A stretch of DNA of 64,000 nt from Isoetes taiwanensis (Eukaryota; Streptophyta; Lycopodiopsida; Isoetales; Isoetaceae). Of this stretch, positions 8,485-21,715 are shown piece by piece. The position numbers and the translations under genes are program-made. Within the stretch, counting starts at the first letter, position 1. The number at the start of each line of letters is the position of its first letter. The notes beneath the pieces are model-generated. The model did no database searches, had not been told where the DNA came from, and worked only from the letters and a program-made list of their open reading frames with translations. The DNA lies in contig JAJEKV010000035.1 of assembly GCA_021234155.1 (NCBI GenBank), positions 806,001-870,000 on the forward strand, written 5' to 3'.

Positions 8485-9529
8485 GCATCTGGCCTATTTG
8501 TTATACTCGAGAATCAAAGTAGCATAAAAGCTATGTTATTAAAAATCATGGATGTTACTATTAAGCTTGTGCTTTGAAAGAATATATAGCACAATTAACA
8601 AGGGGTTCCATGGGAATTTAAAATTGATTTGAAAATGACAATTTTTGAAAACTATAGACTATACCCTTAGACGCTCCAATGATTTATATGCCTTTTTTAG
8701 GTATAAATACGTGACATGTCACTAAGAATAATTAATGGTGCAGTAATTATTTATAAGCTAATAAGGTTAGCTATGTTAACTCATTAGTTATTAGGGTGGA
8801 AATCTAACCCTAAACCCTAATTCAAATTTAGGGCTTAACCTAATATTAAAAAAGGCTAAAATACTAATTTAGCATTGACAAATTGGTCCAAATCGATTGG
8901 GCAAAGGAGAGTTGCTAACTTGGGATACCTAAATTGGGATTTGCTCCAATCGATTTGGGGGACAGCTTGGAAGGAGAAGGAGCTTATTCAACCAACAGGG
9001 CATGGAGAACCTGAGAGATGGGAGGATCTAGCTCAGATACCGATTAGTAGGCTTAGTTAGCTTGAGATTCTAGATAGAGATTAACCCTTGGTTGTTTAGA
9101 TGGATGATTAATCTCTATTTCATGTTCTATTTGAGAGATGGATTGAATGTATATGTTGTGATAGTTTTCTTTCTGTTCCTTCTGTGTTGTATGAGTAAAA
9201 GGAGGGTAGAGACCTAAAGGCCATCTGGGATTAGATATGCTCCTAGCTAGAACCCCTAAATCCCATTAGATGCGGCATGTGCACAAGAGCCCACCTGGCT
9301 GTTGATACTATGTTGTGATTCAGCATCAAATAATGGGTATGATGGTGAAATGGCCACGCTACCGGATTCCTATAGTGTGTTAGGCTTATAGGTCACTGAA
9401 GGTGCCGGGTATGGGTCTGACACCCCCTGGGTCGCAGGATACGTGCCTATAGGGATGTCGTGGTTCAAACAAAGCAGTGAAGCCGCCTTTTAGATTTAGG
9501 GGGTTAAGTCGATACGGATGCGGGGTCGC
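8485..9529. other. non-coding downstream of terpene synthase
   Basis: AT-rich, with a short telomere-like stretch ('aaccctaaaccctaa', about 8,806-8,820) too short to matter. At 8,888-8,900 and 8,946-8,958 there is a perfect 13-bp inverted repeat (CCAAATCGATTGG / CCAATCGATTTGG) with 45 bp between the arms. No gene recognised. Confidence 0.5.
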
Positions 9530-12500
9530 GATGCGCACATATCCTCTAGCATGCTCTGGGATTTATTATGCCCTGAGGACGCCCCTAGCCCCTTCATCGA
9601 CCAGTGGAGATGTAACCCTGAGTAGTCTCATAAGGTGATTCCATGAGATTGCGCCTCCAAAGGCTATAATCACGCCATAGCATGTTCCAATCTAGAGGCA
9701 TTTTATATGTTATATTGTCATTATATTGTTACTTGTATGATGATGGATGGACCACTCTTCATAGTGGTATATTATTTCATGTGATTGCTAGGTGCTAACA
9801 TGTATGTACGCCCCATTGTGTAGATTCCCATAGAAGGCGGGGACTAATGACACCTCTCCGGTCCTTCACTCCAAATACTCTGGCCATCACAAGTGGTCCG
9901 AAAGTTAGACGGCGGGACTTTCCATGGTGATGTAGTTGCCATAAGAGAGGAATTTCCCTTTAAAATGATGGGAGCACTCATATAGGTTCTGGGAGCATCA
10001 TAGTAGTATCGAGCATGATTTTGGTGGACCGCATCATAGCACCGCCATATTCTAGCTCTCGCTAGATTGGTTAGTTGTAGGGGACTTTAATTTAGAATAA
10101 ACTATCCCAACTCTATGGGAAGCATGAGTGTTGGCCTAGTTATGGGGAGAAATAAGCTAGTTAGAGATTAATGTGTGAGTTATTAGAGTAGAGTTATGTT
10201 AAGTTTGGAGAATCCAGGTCTATTGTTTCCAAGGGCCATAACTTTTCTAGGTAACTCCTGGACAGGCAATTTACACCAATACGCTTGAGACAAATGCAAT
10301 TGATCAAGGAGCATAGGTGGGACGATTAACGACATCGAATAGGCTCTAAAACCAAGGGGGCGGATCGGCAAAATCGAAGTCTTAGAAGTATCAAGATGAA
10401 ACACCTAAAAATTCCCTATCACGCCCATATTTTTCAATGATAAGAATTTCTGCCGTATAAAAATTCACATTTTTTTTGCAATATAAATGTTTTTCTTTGG
10501 TACAGATTTGAACTCATAGCCTTCCAATTCCAACCTTAGATACTTACCACCATGCCAAGCTTCCTTGAATGTGATGTGTATGTTTCACACATTTCTTATA
10601 CACATTTAGTATTTTTTGTTTTCCCACACTACAATTCTTTTGTTACTTTGTTTCTCTCTCGCACCACAACTCTTTAACAAAATCATATTTTTGGGGACTC
10701 AACTCTTGCCCTCCCACCATCAAGCCAAACCCTTTACCAAAGTGATGAGCACAAAAGTATATTTTGGGAACTTGAACCTTTGACCTCTCACCATCAAGCC
10801 AAACTCTTTATCAAAGTGATAATAAGCTTCCTTTGAATGGATGCAATATCTCTGCTTATAGTAAGATTGCCTAGTAATCACCCTTCCCCAAACCAACGCC
10901 GCGGGTGGCAAATAAATTACTGACTTGTGCAACCATGGAGAGGTAGGAATAACCTAAAAGGGTTCTATCGTCGGCCGCTGAATAATTCCTCAACCACCAT
11001 ATCGATGGACTTTCATGCGAAATGCATGGAAAAGAACTCCCCTCTCAATAAGATAGAAACTTCTAAGTTGGATTCTAATACACTATCACCTTTGATATTC
11101 TTTATGCAATGGTAATAATGTCAAGTTATCGACATTCCTAACCTAGAGCTTTAAATATTTTCCCCTAGCACATCTCGCATGACTTAATATATATTATATT
11201 CATGTACTTTTATTTTATATCTTACTTGACTTTATATACCGGGTTAAGTAAAATTCATGAGACAACCATAGGTAATGTTATTTTTTTTTAGTGTCCAAGT
11301 CTTAACTCGCCTCACTTCCCATAGAATAGCTCTCTTTGGCCGAACCGACTAGGGACTGCCATGCAACACCCTCTAGACCATGGGTCTAGCTTTAATCCTA
11401 CCACCCTTCACTATTTCTTTCCTCAAAATGTCGTGATTCCTTTTATGGACCACTCCCCGTAGCATGATACATACTGTCAGAATATATAGTGATTGCTTGG
11501 GTTGAAACCCCACAACAATGTCAATATTTCCACTCTAATTTATTTAGAGTACAAGCTTTTAGTATTATTTTGTGCCAAACTTCATCAATATGGCGTTGAT
11601 TATTATCTCTCGCCACACACCTGTAAATTGACGATGGCCTATCCTCTTTTGGATTTGTTCTACCATAATCTGCCTTTAATAGCATCCAACCATTGTTGAC
11701 TAGCCATTTCCTTCTAGGGTATCTAGATATGGTTGGGGCAAAGCATTTCTAACTATTACTTAGTGCTAAGCCGCTAGTAAGTTCCATAAATAAACTTACA
11801 TATTCCAAGGGTTTATGTGAATATCCCAAAGACAAGCACTAACTTAAGCAAGTCTCACCACTTAAGGTTCTTGTGAATTAATCCACCACATTGTCCTAGG
11901 AAATGAAAGTTCTTCCCTGCCATGCACCAAACCTTTAAGGAGCTTTTCAGCTCTTGCTGCCTTTCAAGCTGGAAATCTATCTTTGCATGTTAGGAAAGAC
12001 CACCCTTCAAGTCATGACACTCATCCAAAGGTTGTGGAGGTAATAACCTTCCCATCCAGGTCGCTAAGCATCATGAACAAGGGTTCTTCATTCCTTTCCT
12101 TCTTTAATATGTTTTCTATGTCCATGGCCGATTTTCCTTATCTCGGTCCTATAATTCACCCTTCCGCTAGACATTTATTCAAAGGGTCACCAATCCAGCT
12201 ACACCTTTAGGTATTCTTTAACCGCCTTGTGGCTCCTAAGCCGCTACTATATGCCATAGATATAACAAATTATGTTCAAGCTTGCTTCCAAATCCCCCTA
12301 TGTTGTTAACCCCGCATATCATTGGGGTTAGGTTTCTCCTCCATGACGCTATGTCGCTGTTATGGCTTTGCATCCGACTTGGCATCCTCATCTAAGCCAT
12401 TGATGCCCTTATATTAGCTTAATGAGTCTTTTGTAAGAATCGTAACTTACCTAGACTCATCGTATGCCCCCCTTTGCATTTTTCTAAACCTTCCTAAAAT

Positions 12501-13914
12501 ACCTACGCTTGATATAAGCTTTGGGCATTATTTTCCCTCGCAACCCTAGCTTGTATCGATTTTCAAGCCCTATATATTCTAACTTACACCTCTCCATCTA
12601 ACCCATGGGGTTCACCATCCGCCGATCCGTGTATGGATCATGTGGGAGATCTAGTCTTCTGTCTTCATGAAAGACACATTCGAAAGCTTCTAGCGTGTAA
12701 GTGCTATTCGCTACCCATCTTGAAACCGTGATCTATTGCACTATTCAACCCCCATCATCTCGAAGCTTTTATTCTATTGCCCGCTGACATTTATTTCAAG
12801 TGCCAACTACACATCCTATCTTTTAGTATGCAAATGCATTCAAATTATTTGCACATTCTAGACATATTCCGTGCCCTTCATTGGTAGTTTGGGGTACACT
12901 CATCTTTCTCCCGCGTCAACAGATAGATTACCTCTCCAAGATGTTTATCGTGATGCAAACATAGTAAGTACATAGTAAACATACTACAATACTAGAGCTC
13001 GCCTAACTTAGCTAAAGTGTAAACTTGGTTTTTCCCGAAAACAAAACCCATTGCCTATATACCTTTTATGATGTGGCCAAGCCACCTCTTCCCAAATGGA
13101 CAAGGCCAACTCTATGTTGGAGTTGTACATGTTGCCTACATTTTGATAGGGTCCCCTGTGTACTTCAACCATTCCTTTGGCACCTTATAGTACTCTAGTC
13201 CGATACACGTGCACCATGCTCTCATGGGATTATGCCATAATTCCGGCTGTATAGATGCTGAGATGCGGATGTGGTACGTGATCATCTAGCATGTCCAGTG
13301 GATCTATTATGCTCCTGTGAGGGATGCCTCTAACCCCGCCTTTACCTGACCGGGAGATGTAACCCTGAGTAGTCTCTATATTTTTTTCCATGAGATTAAG
13401 CGCCTCCCCGGCTACCGCCATGCCATAGCATGTTTCAAAATTCCTACGCAGTGCGTGCACGTGAGGGGCGGATGGAATGGACTAACTTAGCTATTGTTCT
13501 AATGCCACCCAATGCCATGTTATATCTCCGTCTCTGTTATCCGAGGCCTTGGCCATTAGTCAATCTTTATAGAGTCCGGAAAAGCCGGTAGAGCCCTTAT
13601 TTATAACGATTTCTTATGTTATATTGTCATTGTATTGTTACTTGTATGATGATGGATGGACCACCCTTCGCGGATGGTATATTATTTTTCTCGCGGTGAT
13701 TGCTAGGTGCTAACATGTATGTACGCTTCGCTGTATAGGATTCCCATAGAAGCCGTGGGACAAATGACACCTTCGTGTCCTTCACCCGGTCACTTGGCCA
13801 TCACAAGTGGTCCGAGTTAAACGGAGGGCCTTTCCATGGTGATGTAGTCGCCATGGGAAGGGAATTTCAGATTTTATACTTATGGGAGCATCGTATAGGT
13901 TCTGGGAGCCATCA
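9530..13914 (+). mobile_element. non-coding LTR retrotransposon (LARD-like), copy A
   Basis: Related direct repeats at about 9,530-10,000 and 13,195-13,914 share blocks such as 'gattgctaggtgctaacatg' and 'ccatcacaagtggtccga' and end '...ggttctgggagc(c)atca'. Three bases after the first one is TAGTATC-GAGC (10,004-10,014), the primer site for initiator tRNA-Met with one base missing; copy B has it complete. The 3.2-kb interior has no gag or pol frame. The first LTR lacks about 165 bp present in the second (about 13,441-13,605), including a possible TATA 'ttatttataa'. Orientation follows the primer site. It depended on another element's proteins. Confidence 0.65.
10692..10820 (-). repeat. dimeric tRNA-like (SINE-head-like) sequence, copy A
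   Basis: Two related modules of about 57 bp, 72 bp apart, read on the minus strand from about 10,820 to 10,692. Each contains 'ggcttgatggtg.gagg' followed by a B-box-like 'ggttcaagttcc' or, in copy B, 'agttcgagtcc', with 'ctttggtaaag' resembling a D-loop. They resemble tRNA-derived SINE heads, not functional tRNAs: no full cloverleaf is evident. Confidence 0.45.
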
Positions 13915-14156
13915 TAAAAAAAACAATTGAATGAGTTGACATAAAAAAACCTCAAATTTAAGATAAACTAGCAAGAGGGTAGACTTTGGAAATTAAGACT
14001 TATCAAAGTATAACAAGCTCAAACTGATGTCCTCCCCAAAGGTGAGTTATAAAATTTGAAAGAGCGCGGAAAGAATGCCAATGGATAAGAATGCCACTAA
14101 ATGTACATGAACTATTCAGTTGGACAAATGTTATTGACTATATATATGGGGCTTGA

Positions 14157-17100
14157 ATGAAATGTTGTCTATTGCTCAATGGTCCCGAGTTAGGTAAGAT
14201 GTTCCTTGATATTGATACTTTTATCAAGCATCACTTTGCTTCTCCCTTAAAAGCCCTGTTTTCTTCTATCACAAGACCGCCACTTTTACCCCATCACACC
14301 ACACATCCTACGCTGCTCATGTGCCTTCATGTCTTCCTGTAGTGTCCTCCATGCCTATTCAATCAATCCCTTCACTTCCTGCCCAACATCAGCCATTTGA
14401 TGATGAGGCACATCGTAAATTGCAAGTCATTCAAGAGACAAAAGAAAGGCGGAAACGCTAAAATGAGGGGTGGGCGCTAGTTAGTTTAAAGAAGGCGTAA
14501 CAAAATAAACATGCCCATGTCACAATCGCTTCCTTTCCCTCAAGGCAAGGCACACATGGAAGGGTTGAGCGAAATAAGGTTCTTCCTTTACCACCCGCTG
14601 TCAAAGATACCTGGAGGGAGCTATTCTAATGTGCTCTTCAATTGGGAGGGATGAGCAAAAAAGGCTCTCCTTCGCGATATTTTACACAATGGAAGGGTGG
14701 AACAGAGAGGAGGCTCCCCTTACCAATTTCCAAAATACAATAAACGTATCTCCCACTTGATGATGCCGGGCCGTGAGATAGATGTCTAACATCATCATAC
14801 ATCTTGATGAACATACTATCTTGAACGCGAGGGGAGTAGCTTTTTCCCATGTAAAAGGAGCAAGGATCTAATTATCCGCTTAAGTTTCGATGGATTTGAT
14901 GTCTTCAAGAGCACAAAGTGTCAGAAAGGTGGGGTGCGTAAGCCGGGTTGCAATTGTGGGTCCTAATTACAATGTCTTGGTTGCCGCCTCTAACTCGCCA
15001 CCTAAGGTTGAGTCCTCATTGCTTGAAACCTTCACTTAATGTTTCCCTTTACTCAAGTACACACAGATTTGGACAAAGGATAATAGTCAAATGGATGGAT
15101 AAGAGGCAAGAGTGGGGGATTGTGAATGTGTATGCACCTAATCACCCACGCCAAGGAGGCTCTCTCAGGCCACTCTTTACGGACTCAAGATTATGCGTTT
15201 CTGGCCATAATGTAGCATGGCTACTAGTTGGTGATTTTAATGGTTGAGTTTGAAGCGTAATAGGTGTGGTAGAGGTACACAAATTGTTCGTGGGTTTGAA
15301 CGTAAAGCGCTGGAGGCATCTTGTGCCGGGCCGCGTAATGGTAGAGGTTGACGGGAGACCGCCTTTACGCGGTGTAATGGCCGGATCGACCAGCTTACGC
15401 TTAAGACGCATCGCGGGTATTATAATGTAATAGCCGCCGCTTGCCGGATAACTTGCAAAGGACAAATATGTTGATAGTTCCATATCCGGACACGACCGCA
15501 ATGCTTTCAGTTACGCCACCGCGATAGACGAAGCTACAAGAACCTATTTCAAGCTTAACACCTGATATTTGTCGACTCGAAGTTTATCGATGGCCGGAGG
15601 CATGCCCGGTCCTCTATATTTTCTCGCCTTCGGTAGGTATATCCGGGGCTGTTGACGCTTTGGCGCAGCTTAAATCCTTTGCTAAGCAAGTGGGGACGAG
15701 GGAAGGCCTCGCAACCAGAGGCCTGGATACTAGCTTTGTATATGGAGCTTCAAATGTGTCGCTCACAAGCCCCTTCATCGTATTCGAGAGAGAGTTATTG
15801 GCATAAATAAGAAACGTTAATCTATACACGCTAACTCAAGCTCATAAGTAAGGCCAATTTGGATTGGTTTAAATTGGGAGATACGCGGTTTCACTTGTTC
15901 TTTAGAATGGCAAGGAGAAGACATGTGTCAAGCTCCATATCTTCGCTACTTCTACCGATGGCTCGAAATTTCTCGATGCCGCACGCTTGAAGCAGCTCTT
16001 TTATCATTCTTTCCGCTTTTGTCAACCGCCTTTGCCCTTCCAAGAGGACATGCAGAGGCGCTTTTATATAAGATCTATCCTATTATTTCTCCACAAAGAT
16101 CAGATTCGCTTGAATCAAGTATTACCGGCCGATGACTTGCATTCTGTTGTAGACTTTTTAAAGAAGAAAACCGCCTAGGCTTGATGGTTTTCCGCAGAAG
16201 TTTTTCCAAGCTTATTGGAATTGGCTTGATGATGATGTCTTCAATGCTTTCTCCGAAGTTTCGCCAGCTTGAGTTGATAAGATCATCAACACCGGGTTGC
16301 ATTTCCTTATTCCTAAGTGCAAAGAGCCTAAAACCATCTCTCGATTAGCTCTATAACTTTGTTGCCATTTACGGTGTACAAGATCTTTTGCTAAGGCCTT
16401 GGCAGAGAAAGTGAGGGGTATCTTTGGCGTAATCTATCTCCTTCACACAATAAGGATTTTACCTAAGCTGCTATTCGCGGATAATGTGGACGCCACTTAT
16501 GAGGGGATGTATTGGGCGCTAAAGGGTCAGATCGTGATATCTCAAATTGATTTTGCTAAAGCCTATGACAAGATAGATTGGAATTTCTACAAAATGCCTT
16601 CGCATTGGGATTTGGAGAGTTGTTTACCGTAGATCTTATGAACCTCTATCTTTCTCGCCCGCTTCATCGTGGTGGTTTTTCGTGGAGAACCATCGGCCGC
16701 AAGCCCCGTTGGTAGAGAGTTCGACAAGGATGTCCCCTGCCCCGCTATTATTCACTATTGTATGCGCAGGTATTGTTCCAACTATCCTCTTCGCCACTTA
16801 AGATGGCGTGAGTTCGTGAGATTGACTATGGAGGATGGTTCTCAAGAAGTGTAATCAAGATGCCAATGATACATTTCTTTCTAGTAGCTATGATGATAAT
16901 CTTAAGAATGCTAAGCTTTTGTCGGACTCTTTCTCCCCGCATCGCATTTTTGTTGGGTGGCTAAAGTGCTCGCTTTTATGGACCTTTGATGTGGATGTTC
17001 CTCCCTCGTGTTTATGAGTATCCGCGGAAAGTGCTTCCTCAAGGAAGGCCACTAAACTCTTGGGAATTTTGTCTGTATACATATCTCTACTTCAGATGCA

Positions 17101-18570
17101 TGGGATGTTATAAGGCCTGCATGAGCGTCTGCGTCTTTTTTGGTAGAATACAGCTAAGCTTTCTCTGGCAAGGAGGATAGTAGTCGCTAAGAAAGTTCTC
17201 AGCAATACTCATGTGTATATGGCATCTACTGTGCTTGCCTCACAAACGAAGTTTCAAGAGGTTGTCGCAAATTGTTCAGAACCCCATTTAAGCGGTGTAA
17301 TCGGTGACAAGTGTAGTTGTGAAGGTTGCTTGGTCCACATGTATCAAACTAAGATTAGCTGGATGTCTTGGTATGATTGACTTTCATTTACAGAGTAAAA
17401 TTATGATATCTAAGTTCATTTGTCGCTACTTGACGGGCATGGTACATTCACCTGGAATGAGATTGGTTGCGCAAGCACTTTGGGCAAGCAGTATTCGCTT
17501 TGGGGAACCGCACTTAAGGCGCTCTTCCTGGTGTCTCTTTTATCGCCTTCATCCATATCCAAAAGCTTCCCCCTTCTTGAAGGGACCGCTGATTCTTGGG
17601 AGACAACCAGGTGCTATTTAAGATTAATCCGTGTGTGTCCACAAGTAGGTTCTCTCGTTGGTGGATTCCTCCGATAATCACATGCCTTTGTGTGCTACCG
17701 CACATCCATTTACTCAAAGGGCGCTGGAGGCTTGCCGGGTATTCTCACGCTTGGTGCTTGGCATGAGGTCGACACTTGTTGACTTGGGATGCTTTTTAGA
17801 CTAAGTTTATGCTATTCGATGGGGACAGAGCTCGCGGGCAAAAAGTTGGTCAATTTTTTTGCCGCACGCCCTTCACAATCGATGTGCCTTTTGACCGGTC
17901 CCCAAATTGTTAATGCACACCGCCTTGTGCATTTGTTATATCAAAAGCCGGTTGATGTTGACATTGTTCCCCCTGGTGGGTTGGCAGCCATTCCCTCCCA
18001 GTGGAAGCCGGTGTGGTCCCGGTCCGAATAAATTGCTTTATCCCAAAGTTTCTACCTTTATGGTGACAACCTCCTTCACAGATGTTCATGTTAATGTGCC
18101 GGTTCATAAGTTTTATCCCCAAGATTTCGTAATCCTACCCCATTAATCGTGTTTACAAAGTTGAGAGTCTCGAAAGACCGCTTTTTCTATGTGACCAAGT
18201 TCAACTAGTTTGGTCATGGTTACTATCTTCTTCATGTGGCCTTGACTAGCCGCCAGGTGCTTCTCGCCATTTATCCTTCCACTTGTAAATGTACTTTGTA
18301 AAAGAATAAAGCTTTCCACTTAGCTTCAAAAGTTGTTGTGGTATGTTTGGAAAAGAAGGTGGTTGACATGTGTATCTTCAAAGGCTTATCAATTAGTGTC
18401 GACCTTTTCGCAGGCGCAAGATGACATTGGCTAAGGTATACCTATGTTCTCTTTGCTCCCCGAAAAAACGCTTTTGATTTTGAGGAATATCCGGTATCTT
18501 ATCTTATGCATGACATTGTGGTCGTGACCGCGGATTATCTTTTGTCCTGGGTGAGATTTTTTATCCTTGT
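14157..18570 (+). mobile_element. L1-type LINE, dead, copy A
   Basis: Same element as 59,185 to about 63,610, with heavier damage. Recognisable parts are an ORF1 fragment (14,157 on), AP-endonuclease pieces 'GIVNVYAPN' and 'LLVGDFNG' (about 15,115-15,245), RT pieces 'SQIDFAKAYDKIDWN' (about 16,540-16,583), a degraded YxDD site at about 16,859-16,869, and C-terminal sequence up to about 18,500. Stops shared with copy B (for example TAG at 16,346-16,348) show it was inactive before the duplication. No target-site duplication was identified. Confidence 0.75.
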
Positions 18571-18942
18571 CTCTTCATGTATGTGTGTACTTTTCCTCGA
18601 ATATTGAATAAGAGTTTGTCTATTAGTGGGTGGCAACATTGTTGATAAATAGCATTATTAGAAAGTTCGTAAGTGCATGCTTGCAACTATGTCTAAGTCA
18701 ATAACAATAGTCCTTAGAAGTTTGGACCTTCTTAAATAGCTAATTAATGTTGCAAATATTTGGTCTTAGACACCATTATTCAACTTCAAAGCATTTTGCT
18801 AACGTAGATTAGCAAACACACAAATTTAGCTTGATTCTTTCTAAAAAATCCTCTCTTTAAGCTTTTTGACTACACCAAGACAATCATCCCGGCCAATGGT
18901 GTTATATGTGAAGGATGGCACACACATAGCATCAAGATTACT

Positions 18943-20028
18943 CTATGAGCCCACACCGTACTAATTTATTCTTAACATGTTTTACCCAACATTGGCATCC
19001 AAAATATATGTAACCCCATCACATCCCTTTTAGGCTATAAATATGTACGTAACAGATCCCCTTCATTGAAAAAACATCACGTATTTAAAGCATTTGGGTA
19101 TTTTGTTATGTCAAATTCCTTACCTATGTTCTGCTTTCGATGGGGTTCACAAAGAGAGCGAGTCATGTCCTTTGACCTCCATCAACTCTTTTCTAGATAG
19201 AACCAATGGCACCAACCATTTACGTTTTAGAATATTACTCATAAACCTCCCCGTCATGCGCCTTTTATGTTTAAACTTGGACCAAGTAGGTCCACCTATC
19301 ATCATCCTATAAATGATGATTGAGCCTCAAGAACAATAACACACTCAAAAGAGTTTGTGACATAAAAAATAATACAAATTTATTCTTGCTTTCTAATTTC
19401 CATCACCTTCCAACTTATCCTCCCAAGCCACTACCCTCCTCTTTCAACATGACTTTTGCACTAAGATCGAAAGTGTTAAGATGCCGGTGAATAGCTTTTG
19501 CTATCTTTATGAGAATGTTGAATATAATTTCATGCTTTCAGCATCATTGTTATGATCCAGAAATGTATCTCCTACAATAAATAAGAAATTGGGATTGGCT
19601 AGGTCTCTCAATATAAGATGAGATTTCACAAGATAGAATCCGTGAGTTAGACTTTCAAGTAATTGTCTACATGACAACTAATAGTTGTCTAATTAGAGAA
19701 ATAAAATGGTTCATGGTAATACCGCTATACTTTCAATATTCAAAACTCCGCTTCTGACATAGACTTAATTTAAATGATAAACTACGTACTTTTTACTCAT
19801 CAACAAGGGCAAATTCAAGTGCATAATCATCTCCTTCTATGGGGCCTCTAGCAAAGTATCTACCAAATTTAACCAATAAACCTCATCTTCATCTTGAGTT
19901 TCAATTTCAAGATCGATAGTGGATAGCCAATACAAAGAAGTCCATAACCCTGGATGATATACCAAGTTCTTCTCGCTTATAAATCTTTTCTATATTTTAC
20001 TTTATGGCAATGTGCCGCAAAAATGGCT
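18943..20028. other. non-coding, beyond the visible duplication
   Basis: AT-rich DNA without a recognisable gene. The homology to copy B cannot be followed past 18,942 because the window ends. Confidence 0.4.
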
Positions 20029-20245
20029 ATGTCCCGGTAAGTGAAGGGTAACTGACATCATGATCTTTTACCACATTGACGTAATATATTGATCCTTAGG
20101 AACATGAAATGTGTGGGACAACACTATGTTTCTATCATGAACTGACGGATCAATGGATCGTTTTTAATATTCCTCAATCGTAATAATTTCAAAGATTAGT
20201 TGTGGCTCTATAGAAAAGAATAATTGCAATATCGCTTTCTCCCTC
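20029..20245. repeat. diverged direct repeat, left unit
   Basis: It resembles 21,299-21,540: both run through 'gtgccg.aaa', 'accacattga', 'atattgatcct', 'aaatgtgtgg', 'catgaact' and 'atagaaaagaat.at.gcaatatc'. By eye identity is roughly 70 percent. A relic LINE tail lies between the two. Confidence 0.55.
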
Positions 20246-20559
20246 GCATATGGCACAAAACAGAATTTAAGGTACCTGGACAAATATGCCACCGACAATC
20301 ATGATCCTAAAACCGGACAGTAAAACCAATGGAGGAGGAGTATGGAGAGGACCATATACTTAATTAAGGACAATGCAGGAGACCTTCGGGAAGTTGTCTA
20401 GTATTGCAATCATTGAGTCAAAGAAAGTCACACATTCTCATAAAGTGCTGGATGGTTTAAGGATGTGGCAAAATGGACCGTAGAGATGGGATTAAATCTA
20501 AGTGACCCAAGAACGGGCAAAGGGAAATGAGGAGAAAAGAGCTACAAGAGCATGGCTGG

Positions 20560-21230
20560 CAAAAAACACACAGACCCAAGACAACCGCCTGCATGCTTTT
20601 CAACCCGTGCACGAGGGGTGGACACCGATAAAAATTTAGATAACATATTGGGAAAAAGTTACAGGAAGAGACATCCCCGCCGATTCGTGGATGGGGGAGC
20701 CATGATCCGAGAATCGGTAAAAGGACTGGAGGGGAATAGACAAGGACCTAATATGCGTAATTAACCGGGAGTGTAGAGGATGAGAACCACATGATTAACG
20801 ATTGCCCGATGGGACACATCGTACGAGAATACGTAAATATAAGATGGGGCAACCAAGACATATTTTGGATGAATGACGTAATCATTGAGAGATTTGGCAG
20901 ACGCCGATCCGTGGAATGACGACGTATTACCGAGAGAAGTACACGTGAAAGAGGGTTTGTAATATGAACCGCACAAGAGGCGCCATAAACCCCACACAAA
21001 TTGCCCGCTTAAAAGTCGATTGATAACGACGCATCACCGCACTTTTCCACGGTTTCATAAAGCCGGATGCCGGGTAGTAATAGAGAAAAAGTCGCCTTCT
21101 AAAAGGCTACATCATAACAAATGCGATGTGCTAGTAGCTGCCCTTCGTTTCAGTCGCCCCATGCTATTACTAAGTCCGTGGCTCGAGGGCACAAGGGGCG
21201 CATTTTTATTCTATTCTATTCTATTCTATT
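20560..21230 (+). pseudogene. relic LINE 3' end with (ATTCT)n tail
   Basis: Around 20,776-20,816 one plus-strand frame reads 'EDENHMINDCP', like the HxxxxC half of the zinc-binding (zf-RVT) domain at the C-terminus of many LINE proteins. A tail (ATTCT)n at 21,208-21,230 follows 'ggggcgcatttttatt'. The same tail unit, in the same sense relative to the element, ends the minus-strand LINE at 37,752. No RT core remains. Confidence 0.4.
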
Positions 21231-21540
21231 TTGATTTAAACATGCAAGAAAAACAACTCAATCATATATATAAGAATTATAATCACCACTCATCCCCTCA
21301 GTGCCGTAAACAACTATGTCCGCAAGCCAAGAGCATCTACGATCTCGACCTTCACCACATTGAAGAATATATTGATCCTCCGAACATAAAATGTGTGGAC
21401 AAATATGACGCTGTTCATCATGAACTCAGAATCTTAATGAACCGTTTTTTAGTATCTTGACAAGCTTCCCATTCCTAATTATTTATCATTATTTGTGGTC
21501 TTCATAGAAAAGAATGATGGCAATATCACTTTTCTCCTAT
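21229..21540. repeat. diverged tandem unit of about 312 bp
   Basis: It starts 'attttgatttaaacatgcaa'; a second unit starts at 21,541 with 'attttgacttaaaacatgcaa' and resumes after an insertion, with 'aagaattacaatcaagactc' at about 21,680-21,700 against 'aagaattataatcaccactc' in the first. The later part matches the unit at 20,029-20,245. Confidence 0.5.
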
Positions 21541-21715
21541 ATTTTGACTTAAAACATGCAAAGAAAAACTAGCATTAATGCTTTATAATTTATGTATCCC
21601 TAAATATGATGGCTTAACTTGTGTTTAAACCCCGCAAATAATTTAACATGGCATTTGATCAAACAACTCGTAATCAATTATAAGAATTACAATCAAGACT
21701 CATCCCCTTACAAAG

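Larger units (their letters stand above)
412..18942 (+). repeat. segmental duplication, copy A
   Basis: This block matches 45,518-64,000 in the same orientation and with the same order of elements: YR retroelement, terpene synthase, LARD, LINE. The offset drifts only from about 45,105 at the left to about 45,058 at the right, so the copies are almost collinear. Some stretches are essentially identical, for example 4,330-4,985 against 49,361-50,010. The right end is set by the end of the window in copy B, so the unit may be longer. Either a recent duplication or an uncollapsed haplotype/assembly duplication would look like this. Confidence 0.9.

Noticed and set aside
8806-8820. Telomere-like CCCTAAA units
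   Set aside because: Only two units; not an interstitial telomere array.
10692-10820. Functional tRNA genes
   Set aside because: B-box and D-loop-like parts are present, but no complete cloverleaf or acceptor stem could be paired.
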